Assembly (NCBI RefSeq): GCF_011761265.1 | Contig: NZ_JAAOZB010000002.1 | Span: 806,001 to 870,000, forward strand | DNA length: 64,000 nucleotides | From: Microbacterium halimionae | GTDB lineage: Bacteria > Actinomycetota > Actinomycetes > Actinomycetales > Microbacteriaceae | Direction: 5' to 3' | Shown here: piece after piece, positions 57,309-64,000 of the stretch | How positions within the stretch are numbered: the first letter of the stretch is position 1 | Layout of the letters: each line of letters opens with the position of its first letter | Translations under genes and position numbers: made by a program | The notes under the pieces: generated by a model | Told to the model about the DNA's origin: nothing | What the model saw: the letters and a program-made list of their open reading frames with translations, nothing else | The model's database searches: none

Positions 57309-58665
57309 ATCAACAATCTCGGGCATTTCGACAGGTCGTCCGAGCGGGTACTCGAACGATGACGCCTCGCGCTTTTTTTCTGAGGAGCATCGCTCACAGC
57401 GCGACGACTTCGCTCGTGATCGTGCGCGCGTACTTCACTCCGCGGCCCTTCGGCGGTTGGCGGCGAAAACTCAGGTGCTGAGCCCGGCAAGTCCCGCCGA
57501 CTTCGCACGCAACCGTCTCACTCATTCGCTGGAGGTTGCGCAAGTAGGCCGCGAACTCGCGACTGCTTTGCAGCTGTCGCCGGATGTCGTCGATACTGCC
57601 TGTCTCAGCCATGACCTTGGCCACCCGCCTTTTGGGCACAACGGTGAACGTGCTCTCAACGAGTGGGCCGAAGACATCGGCGGATTTGAGGGCAACGCAC
57701 AGTCCCTTCGGATTCTGACCCGACTTGAGCCGAAGGTAGTATCGAATGGCCGTAGCTACGGGCTCAACCTCACCCGAGCGAGCCTGGATGCGACGAGTAA
57801 ATATCCATGGACGAGCGCTAACCCGCTTCCAGATCCCGGCGGTCGGCTCAAATTCGGCGTATATCCGGACGATGAAGATGTCTTCCACTGGCTGAGGTCC
57901 GGTGCGCCGGGGCGGGTGCGCTGCATCGAGGCCGAAGTGATGGATCTCTCGGATGACATTGCCTACTCGGTACACGACTTCGAAGACGCCGTCGTCAATG
58001 GATATCTTGATCCGCGACGCCTTTCTGATGTGCGTGAGCACTCAGCACTCCTCAGCGCAATTCAAGCCTGGGTCGGGTACGACTTCACTCGAGATGAACT
58101 CGCAGACGCGCTTTACCGACTCTTGCAACTCGACGAATGGGTCGAAGACTTCGACGGATCACGCGCATCTCTCGCGCGGTTGAAGAACCTCACGTCTGAC
58201 CTCATTGGGCGGTTCGCCCGTGCTGCGACGTCAGCAACCCGCGACGCCTACGAGTCGCCGACACTCACGCGCTACCACGGCCACGTCGTCGTGCCGCGCG
58301 TGATCGAGGCTGAAATGGCAGTCCTGAAAGGCACGATTGGTGCATTTGTTGTGACCATTGAGGGTAGAAAGAGCCTGTACAAAGAACAACGTCATGTGCT
58401 CAAGCGGCTTGCGACAGCGCTCTGGGAAAAGCCCGAGCATCTCGACGCGATTCACGTGGAAGATTTTGCGACGGCAACATCGGATGCCTCACGCAAGCGT
58501 GTGATTGTGGACCAGGTCGCGACCCTCACCGACCGGTTTGCCATTTCATGGCACGGCCGGCTCGTCTCTGAACTTGATATGGCGGCGCTTGGTATGTGGG
58601 TGCCCGACATCCGCCCGATGGTGCGTTCGTCGTACGCGCTGCCCGAACCCCTCGAAGGCCTCTGA
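57298..58665 (+). CDS. dgt: deoxyguanosinetriphosphate triphosphohydrolase
   Basis: Converts dGTP/dNTP to deoxynucleoside and triphosphate. 455 residues, HD-domain: LRRLAAKTQVLSP, RNRLTHSLEVAQVGRELA (first His), and CLSHDLGHPPFGHNGERAL (HD motif), plus DLSDDIAYSVHDFED. GTG 57298 lies within the dusB end. The stop overlaps dnaG (TGATG), as commonly found in actinobacteria. Confidence 0.95.
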   Translation: MAVESTISGISTGRPSGYSNDDASRFFSEEHRSQRDDFARDRARVLHSAALRRLAAKTQVLSPASPADFARNRLTHSLEVAQVGRELATALQLSPDVVDTACLSHDLGHPPFGHNGERALNEWAEDIGGFEGNAQSLRILTRLEPKVVSNGRSYGLNLTRASLDATSKYPWTSANPLPDPGGRLKFGVYPDDEDVFHWLRSGAPGRVRCIEAEVMDLSDDIAYSVHDFEDAVVNGYLDPRRLSDVREHSALLSAIQAWVGYDFTRDELADALYRLLQLDEWVEDFDGSRASLARLKNLTSDLIGRFARAATSATRDAYESPTLTRYHGHVVVPRVIEAEMAVLKGTIGAFVVTIEGRKSLYKEQRHVLKRLATALWEKPEHLDAIHVEDFATATSDASRKRVIVDQVATLTDRFAISWHGRLVSELDMAALGMWVPDIRPMVRSSYALPEPLEGL

Positions 58666-60551
58666 TGGCGGGGCTGATCGCTCAGGCAGACATCGAAGAG
58701 GTGAAGTCGCGCGTCAACATTGCTGACGTCATCGGTGAGCGTGTTGCGTTGAAGTCAGCAGGCGTCGGCTCGCTCAAGGGACTCTGCCCTTTTCACGACG
58801 AGCGCAGTCCAAGCTTTCATGTGCGCCCGCAAGTGGGTTTTTATCACTGTTTCGGATGCGGGGAATCCGGCGACGTCTATACCTTTCTGCGCCAGATGGA
58901 CCACGTCTCGTTTACAGAGGCCGTCGAGATACTTGCGGGCCGTGTCGGTTACTCGTTGCATTACGAGGAGGGCGGTGCGGCCCCGGAGACCTCGGGTCGC
59001 TCTCGGCTTTATGCCGCAAATGCTGCTGCTGCTGAGTACTTCCGCGGGCAGCTGAGTAGCAGCGAAGCTGCAATCGGGCGAAAGTTTCTCGGCGAGCGTG
59101 GCTTTGACGCCGGAGCCGCGGCGCGCTTCGGCGTGGGATACGCGCCTAAAGGGTGGTCACACCTTCTGGATGCGCTGACGGCAAAGGGGTTCTCGAAAGA
59201 GGAACTCACGATAGCGGGACTCGTCTCTCAGGGGCAGCGGGGGATCTACGACCGTTTTCGTGGGCGTCTGGTGTGGCCGATTCGAGACCTCACCGGACAG
59301 GTGCTCGGATTTGGCGCGCGTCGCCTCCACGACGATGACAATGGTCCGAAGTATCTCAACACCCCTGAAACACCGATATATAAAAAAGCTCAGGTGCTGT
59401 ACGGGCTCGACCTCGCGAAGCGAGACATTTCGCGTTCCCACAGTGTCGTCGTGGTTGAGGGATACACCGACGTTATGGCGTGTCACCTCGCCGGCATCAC
59501 CACCGCAATTGCGACCTGCGGAACGGCCTTCGGCACCGACCACATCACGGTGCTTCGCCGTGTCATGGGTGATGACAACTCGTCTGGCGAGGTTATTTTC
59601 ACCTTCGACCCCGACGAAGCCGGCCAGAAGGCAGCGCTCCGTGCATTCGGCGATGAAAAGCGCTTCGCAGCTCAGACCTACGTAGCGATTGCTCCCGAGG
59701 GCCTTGACCCCTGTGACCTCCGGCTGAAACGGGGCGATGGCGCCGTACGCAGCTTGATCGATGCCAAATCACCCATGTTCGAGTTCGCAATCGACCGCCG
59801 GCTTGAAGGATTCGATCTCGCGACAGTCGAGGGTCGCGCGGGTGCGCTCGGCGCCGCGGCTCCGATCGTCGCAGATATTCGCGACCCATCGCTTCGTCCG
59901 GGTTACGTGCGTGTTCTTGCCCGCCGCATCGGTCTGGAACTTGGCGAGGTGCGCGCGGCTGTCGAGCGCGCAGCGCGTCGTGGAAACGACGCCGCGAAGA
60001 ACCCTCGGAAGATGACGACGCCGCAAAATGGCGCTGCAGGAGTGGACGGAGCGCCAAACACAAACGATGCTCCCGCGATCCGGGTGAGCGTTCGTGACCT
60101 ACCTCGCACGGCAGAGACCGCTTTGGAGCGCGACACGCTCATGGGCGCGCTCCAGTACGGGCACCGTATGGACGCAGACCTTTTCCGGCGCGCAATGGCG
60201 GTAGATTTTCATACTCCAGGTCTCGATGCCGTGCGCCAGTCCGTCGCGGCCGCCCCCGATCCGCAACGAGCCGGTTGGGCAGTGGATGCGGTATCTCGGG
60301 TACGTGAGCCGTACCGCACGCTGGCCGCGGAACTACTGACGTCAGACTTTCCTGCTCGGGATGACGAACACGCAGTAGCTTCTGCCAATGACCTCGCACG
60401 GCGGGTGTTGATGCGTGCTCTTGATCGCGAAAAATCTGAACTTGTCCGGCAGATGAAGCAGTTCCCTGGCGACTCAATAGAGAGCCGCAAAGCGCAAATA
60501 CGCGCGAGAGAAATAGACATTGAGCGGGCGCAGGTTCGCGGCGAGCAGTAG
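58665..60551 (+). CDS. dnaG: DNA primase
   Basis: 628 residues. CHC2 zinc domain (CPFHDERSPSFHVRPQVGF, HCFGCGESGDV), N-terminal catalytic domain, TOPRIM with VVVEGYTDVMA and FTFDPDEAGQKAA, and a C-terminal helicase-binding region. ATG 58665 overlaps the dgt stop by 1 bp. The coupling of a dNTP hydrolase and primase is common in actinobacteria. Confidence 0.97.
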   Translation: MAGLIAQADIEEVKSRVNIADVIGERVALKSAGVGSLKGLCPFHDERSPSFHVRPQVGFYHCFGCGESGDVYTFLRQMDHVSFTEAVEILAGRVGYSLHYEEGGAAPETSGRSRLYAANAAAAEYFRGQLSSSEAAIGRKFLGERGFDAGAAARFGVGYAPKGWSHLLDALTAKGFSKEELTIAGLVSQGQRGIYDRFRGRLVWPIRDLTGQVLGFGARRLHDDDNGPKYLNTPETPIYKKAQVLYGLDLAKRDISRSHSVVVVEGYTDVMACHLAGITTAIATCGTAFGTDHITVLRRVMGDDNSSGEVIFTFDPDEAGQKAALRAFGDEKRFAAQTYVAIAPEGLDPCDLRLKRGDGAVRSLIDAKSPMFEFAIDRRLEGFDLATVEGRAGALGAAAPIVADIRDPSLRPGYVRVLARRIGLELGEVRAAVERAARRGNDAAKNPRKMTTPQNGAAGVDGAPNTNDAPAIRVSVRDLPRTAETALERDTLMGALQYGHRMDADLFRRAMAVDFHTPGLDAVRQSVAAAPDPQRAGWAVDAVSRVREPYRTLAAELLTSDFPARDDEHAVASANDLARRVLMRALDREKSELVRQMKQFPGDSIESRKAQIRAREIDIERAQVRGEQ

Positions 60552-60585
60552 CGAAGAGCTCTTCAGACAGGGCAGGATGAACCGT

Positions 60586-61398
60586 ATGGTTCGCTCTAAA
60601 CCGGCTTCTGTCGCTGTCGATGTTAACGACCTCTCAATCGAGCGGGTCTCCGGCCGCGGTGGTGACACTGCGCGAGTCGTGGACGGGGTCACTTTCACTC
60701 TCGAACGCGCTAATACGCTCGTGTTGATGGGACCGACCGGTTCCGGAAAAAGCTCGCTCGCTGCGATGCTTGCCGGGCACGGCGGACCAGACATGAAAGT
60801 TGTGGGCGGCGACGCACGCGTTGAAGGAATCTCTATCCGCAAGGGCGGTCACCCGCTTCGGCAGATTACCTATCACGCGGGTTTTCTCGCGCAGGGAGAT
60901 GCCGCACGCCTTGCGCCACGGTCGACGGTCGCCGAGATCATCGCTGAACCGGTCACAAGTCGCGATCGTCGGGCCAACGCGCGTGCGATCGCGGTGCGTG
61001 TGGCTACGTTGCTCGACGAATTCGCGCTGCCCTTGGGTATGACATCGAAATATCCTTATGAGCTCAGCGCGGGAATGCGCCAACGCGTGGCACTCGCTCG
61101 GGCCTTCATGCTCGAACCGCGATTGCTCATCGCTGACGACGCTTTTGCGAACCTCGACGTCGATTCACGGCGGCTTGTGCGCGAGGCAATCATGCGACGC
61201 CGAGACGAGCGTGGGATGGCTGCGGTGCTCGTGACGAACGATACGGATGCCGTGAACGCTCTCGACCCCTACGTTCTCGTTCTGCGGGCTGGGCACCCGA
61301 TCGCCTTCGGGCGCGGAACGAAAGATCTGCTGTGGACGCCGAGTTCGGAGGCGGACTCAAGGCTCGTCGCGCCGAGCACACTTCCGACGACGCGCTGA
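60586..61398 (+). CDS. ABC transporter ATP-binding protein (orphan, Walker B variant)
   Basis: 270 residues. Walker A GPTGSGKSS (about 49-57), signature LSAGMRQRVALARA (160-173), Walker B LLIADD with the D loop FANLD; the catalytic Glu after Walker B is Asp185 here (codon 61138-61140). H loop is replaced by VTNDTDA. Closest in style to oligopeptide-type ATPases, but no permease is adjacent. ATG 60586 has AGGA 8 bases upstream; ATG 60577 is an alternative. Confidence 0.85.
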   Translation: MVRSKPASVAVDVNDLSIERVSGRGGDTARVVDGVTFTLERANTLVLMGPTGSGKSSLAAMLAGHGGPDMKVVGGDARVEGISIRKGGHPLRQITYHAGFLAQGDAARLAPRSTVAEIIAEPVTSRDRRANARAIAVRVATLLDEFALPLGMTSKYPYELSAGMRQRVALARAFMLEPRLLIADDAFANLDVDSRRLVREAIMRRRDERGMAAVLVTNDTDAVNALDPYVLVLRAGHPIAFGRGTKDLLWTPSSEADSRLVAPSTLPTTR

Positions 61399-61488
61399 CG
61401 GAGTTTTCTCGACAAAGCAGCAAACGTGCACGGGCACCCTTTGACGTTTGCTAAGCTTGTCTGGTTGCCCGTTAAGGGCAGTGAATAT

Positions 61489-61561
61489 TCCTCCATAGCT
61501 CAATTGGCAGAGCAATCGGCTGTTAACCGGTAGGTTCTTGGTTCGAGTCCAAGTGGGGGAG
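61489..61561 (+). tRNA. tRNA-Asn (anticodon GTT)
   Basis: 73-nt cloverleaf: acceptor TCCTCCA / TGGGGGA, anticodon stem ATCGG / CCGGT around CTGTTAA (anticodon GTT), T arm with GGTTCGAGTCC. Discriminator G; CCA not encoded. Confidence 0.95.
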
Positions 61562-61571
61562 CAATTTCCTC

Positions 61572-61599
61572 AAAAAAGCCCCTCAACAGGGGCTTTTTT
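61572..61599 (+). terminator. intrinsic terminator of tRNA-Asn
   Basis: AAAAAAGCCCCT (61572-61583) / AGGGGCTTTTTT (61588-61599), perfect 12-bp stem, 4-base loop, T tail. Confidence 0.92.
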
Positions 61600-61751
61600 G
61601 TGTTTGAGGCAACGCTGATGCGAGTTTGTCACAGCAACATTTGCACACTCTGTGGTGCGAATAAGTTTGCGCAGGATCTCCACCTTCGGGAAATCGGTAG
61701 GGTTGAAGAACCGCGTAGTGAACGCTCGCGGGCACGCTGTCTGGAGGAACT

Positions 61752-63155
61752 ATGGAGTTCGCCGCACTAGGGGCTGTCGGTCTCATTGCGATCATTGCCG
61801 TCGTAGTCATCATCGTCGTTGCCATCATCGTGGCGATCCTGATTCGTGCCTGGTATCGCGTGGCGCGCGCAGATGAAGCTCTTGTCATCGTCGGTAAGCG
61901 CCAGAAGAGCAATGACGGCGGTTCATCGCGCATCACTGTGATTACCGGCGGCGGTGCAATAGTCAATCCGCTGACGCAGCGCGCCGAAATGATCTCCCTT
62001 CGCGCCCGTCAGATCAAGATGGAGCCGACGGCGCAATCGTCGAACGGCGTGACGGTAAACGTCAACGGAGTGGCCCTGGTCAAAATCGGGTCTGACCCCG
62101 AGTCTGTGCGGCGAGCGGCAGAGCGGTTCGCGTCTCAAGACAAGGCAATCGAACAGTTCACGACCGAGCAGCTCGAGGGTGCGCTTCGTGGCGTAGTCGC
62201 GACGCTTACCGTCGAAGAACTGATGCGCGACCGGCAGCGGCTCGCAGATCAGATTGCAGAAGGAATCAAGGGCGACCTGTCTTCCCAGGGTCTTATCCTC
62301 GATTCTTTCCAGATTCAGGGCATTACTGACTCGAACGGTTACATCGCAGCTCTTGGCGCGACCGAGGTTGAGCGCGTAAAGCGCGATGCAGACGTCGCCA
62401 AGATCAACGCAGATCGCGAGATTCGCGCTCGCCAAATTGCGACCGATGAGGCGAACCTGATCGAGCAGACAGCGCTCGACAAGAACACGGCGGCGGCCAA
62501 GGCTCAGGTCGGTCGGGCCAATGCTGAGGCAGAGCAGGCCGAGGCGCTCGAGCGTTCCGAGCGGCAGCAGGCAGTTCTTCTGCAAGAGGCTGAGAACAAG
62601 CAAGCGCAGCTCGACGCGGACGTGCAGAAGGTTGCTGACGCGAACCTTTACGAGCGCCAGCGTGCAGCGGATGCCGACGCTTACGCTCACGTGAAAGAAG
62701 CTGAAGCTCACGCCCAGATCGCTGAGCAGCAGGCAGCCGCGACGCGTGTACGCGCCCAGGCAGACGCCGATGCAATTCGCCTCGAGGGTGACGCCCGAGC
62801 TGGAGCTATTCGAGCAGAAGCTGAAGCGCTCTCTCAGAACCAGGAAGCGCTTCTCGCGCAGCGTGCGCTTGAATCGCTTGTTCCGATGATGACCGAGTTC
62901 GCAAAGGGATACGACAAGGTCGGCTCCATCACCGTTCTCGGGGGAGAGGGCGCCAGTAGCCACCTCGCCAGCGAGTCGGCTTCGGGACTCCGTGCCACCT
63001 TCGACGCCGTCCGAGCGGCGACGGGCCTCGATCTCGCCTCGGTTATCCAGGGACGGGTTGTTGGGCAGAGCGTCGGTGACGCTATCGCCGATGCCTCACC
63101 GGCAACGCCGGCTGCAGCTTCAACAGAGGCTACGAAGACCGCGACCGAGTCCTAG
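61752..63155 (+). CDS. flotillin-like SPFH/Band 7 protein
   Basis: 467 residues. N-terminal membrane helix (GLIAIIAVVVIIVVAIIVAI), SPFH domain (ALVIVGKRQ, GGGAIVNPLTQRAEMISL), a long Ala/Glu-rich coiled coil with repeated EAE motifs (about 220-380), and a C-terminal Ala-rich region. Flotillins organise membrane microdomains. GGAGGAA precedes the ATG. The gene is convergent with def, and a 12-bp palindrome (CGTCCTAGGACG, 63160-63171) lies in the 16-bp gap. Confidence 0.92.
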   Translation: MEFAALGAVGLIAIIAVVVIIVVAIIVAILIRAWYRVARADEALVIVGKRQKSNDGGSSRITVITGGGAIVNPLTQRAEMISLRARQIKMEPTAQSSNGVTVNVNGVALVKIGSDPESVRRAAERFASQDKAIEQFTTEQLEGALRGVVATLTVEELMRDRQRLADQIAEGIKGDLSSQGLILDSFQIQGITDSNGYIAALGATEVERVKRDADVAKINADREIRARQIATDEANLIEQTALDKNTAAAKAQVGRANAEAEQAEALERSERQQAVLLQEAENKQAQLDADVQKVADANLYERQRAADADAYAHVKEAEAHAQIAEQQAAATRVRAQADADAIRLEGDARAGAIRAEAEALSQNQEALLAQRALESLVPMMTEFAKGYDKVGSITVLGGEGASSHLASESASGLRATFDAVRAATGLDLASVIQGRVVGQSVGDAIADASPATPAAASTEATKTATES

Positions 63156-63171
63156 AGCACGTCCTAGGACG

Positions 63172-63738
63172 TCACGCGTCGACGTCGTCGACTCCCGGCA
63201 TCCAGGAGACGCCCGGCCGGTTCCAACCGCGCTTCCGCGCGATCTTCTGTACCGTCTTCCAGTCGCTGTCATCAATACGATCGATATAGAGCACGCCATC
63301 CAGGTGATCGAACTCGTGTTGCAGAATTCGCGCACGCCATCCGGAAACCTCGATGCGAACCGGCGCGCCGTCAAGATCAGTTCCTGACACAACGGCTGCG
63401 TCGGACCGGCGAAGGGGGAATCTTTCTCCTGGCACAGAGAGGCAGCCCTCAGCTTCGTCGTCTGGGTCAGGCTCTCCAGGTTCGATCGGACGTATCCACA
63501 GCTCGGGGTTGATGATCACACCGCGCCAGGGGGCGCCGTCGTCGTCGGGATAGGTGTACGTGAAGATCCGGAGCGCGACGCCCACCTGCGGGGCCGCTAA
63601 GCCCACTCCGGGCGCGGCATCCATCGTCTCCAACATGTCGGCGACGAGGGTTCGGATTTCGTCGGTGATCACATCGACAGGCGCGGCAGGCGCGTGAAGA
63701 ACAGGATCACCCATGATGCAAATTGGAAGAACAGCCAC
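63172..63738 (-). CDS. def: peptide deformylase
   Basis: 188 residues, removes N-formyl from nascent proteins. All three metal motifs: GVGLAAPQVG, EGCLSVPGE and QHEFDHLDG. A standard actinobacterial form with an extended C-terminus. GTG 63738 is fixed by TAGGCT six bases upstream. Divergent from the DMT transporter gene over 42 bp. Confidence 0.97.
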   Translation of the reverse strand: MAVLPICIMGDPVLHAPAAPVDVITDEIRTLVADMLETMDAAPGVGLAAPQVGVALRIFTYTYPDDDGAPWRGVIINPELWIRPIEPGEPDPDDEAEGCLSVPGERFPLRRSDAAVVSGTDLDGAPVRIEVSGWRARILQHEFDHLDGVLYIDRIDDSDWKTVQKIARKRGWNRPGVSWMPGVDDVDA

Positions 63739-63744
63739 GCCTTG

Positions 63745-63750
63745 AGCCTA
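63745..63750 (-). promoter_or_regulatory. -10 element for def (leaderless)
   Basis: TAGGCT on the minus strand, six bases before GTG 63738. Confidence 0.55.
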
Positions 63751-63768
63751 TCGAGCACACCTGCCAGC

Positions 63769-63774
63769 TAGTGT
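63769..63774 (+). promoter_or_regulatory. -10 element for the DMT transporter gene
   Basis: TAGTGT, six bases before GTG 63781 and three before ATG 63778; favours GTG 63781. Confidence 0.4.
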
Positions 63775-63780
63775 TTTATG

Positions 63781-64000
63781 GTGTCCTGGTTTTCTCCCAC
63801 GCTCGACGACGTCAGCAACCAGCTGGTAGGGGTTTTCGATAACCCCGCTTTGCTTCTCGGCATTCCGCTGGCCCTCGCTGGCGCCGTCTTCATGTCGTTT
63901 GGAGCGCAGTACCAGCACCGAGGTGTGACAAAAGTTGGCGAGCTCGCCGGCGGTGCCAACTCAAACGGCCTGACGCTCTCTCAGCTTGGCCGCCTACTCA
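63781..64000 (+). CDS. DMT family transporter-like membrane protein, 3'-truncated by window edge
   Basis: 73 codons visible. After a short N-terminus with FSPTLDDVSNQL, a hydrophobic helix (PALLLGIPLALAGAVFMSFG) is followed by AQYQHRGVTKVGELAGG and LSQLGRLL. The arrangement helix plus GAQYQHRGV is that of actinobacterial multidrug-DMT-permease-like proteins as I recall them. The gene runs past the window; ATG 63778 is the alternative start. Confidence 0.65.
   Translation, partial: MSWFSPTLDDVSNQLVGVFDNPALLLGIPLALAGAVFMSFGAQYQHRGVTKVGELAGGANSNGLTLSQLGRLL

Noticed and set aside
61923..62963. 346-codon open frame antisense to the flotillin-like gene
   Set aside because: Low-complexity mirror of the Ala/Glu coiled coil; not a protein-like sequence.
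63160..63171. CGTCCTAGGACG palindrome between the flotillin-like gene and def as a terminator
   Set aside because: Only six base pairs with no loop and no T tract; not enough for a terminator call.

Overview
The window is a gene-dense, GC-rich chromosomal segment of an actinobacterium, most likely a member of the Microbacteriaceae (Microbacterium-like). Evidence: the order hemW-hrcA-dnaJ-rsmE-HIT-phoH-ybeY-CNNM-era, the order ileS-folC-DUF4233-ndk-rne-rplU-rpmA-obgE-proBA-nadD-rsfS, frequent GTG/TTG starts, many 1- or 4-bp start/stop overlaps, and many promoters of the form TANNNT-N6-[A/G]TG that predict leaderless mRNAs. No phage, IS element, CRISPR array or rRNA operon is visible. Two tRNAs (Ala-GGC, Asn-GTT) are present. 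The window cuts ileS at the left and a DMT-type transporter gene at the right.

Layout. 1-14.9 kb: translation and core metabolism (ileS, folC, ndk, VKOR, RNase E/G, L21/L27, ObgE, proline synthesis, NadD, RsfS, tRNA-Ala). 15-20.7 kb: an esterase, a secreted ice-binding-like DUF3494 protein, and a minus-strand set DedA / App1-like phosphatase / HMCES peptidase / '3-methyladenine glycosylase-like' protein. 20.7-27.7 kb: pabB-like enzyme, leuS, comEA, comEC. 27.7-31.0 kb: an accessory block between comEC and holA with a frameshifted META-domain lipoprotein, small membrane proteins and two tandem copies of a (hypothetical + lipoprotein) pair. It is bounded by a second, diverged copy of the last 38 codons of comEC. 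31.1-47 kb: holA, GNAT, rpsT, hydrolase, lepA, DUF1990, hemW, HrcA/CIRCE-DnaJ, RsmE, HIT, PhoH, YbeY, CNNM, Era, leuA with its leader peptide, TRIC channel. 47.8-53.3 kb: a cluster of epimerase, GT2, DUF2064 transferase, molybdopterin/cytochrome oxidoreductase and polytopic membrane proteins. 53.3-64 kb: recO, uppS, DsbA-like, glutathione peroxidase, dusB, dGTPase, dnaG, ABC ATPase, tRNA-Asn, flotillin-like protein, def, DMT transporter.

Most noteworthy: (1) the comEC 3'-end duplication flanking a 3.2-kb accessory insert; (2) a leuA leader, probably leaderless, whose Leu-codon run is complementary to the leuA ribosome-binding site, suggesting ribosome-mediated translational attenuation; (3) a recurrent leaderless-promoter pattern that fixes many starts; (4) a structured rplU leader; (5) an uncharacterised glycosyl-transfer/molybdoenzyme cluster. 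All functional calls rest on motif recognition by eye; no database search was run.
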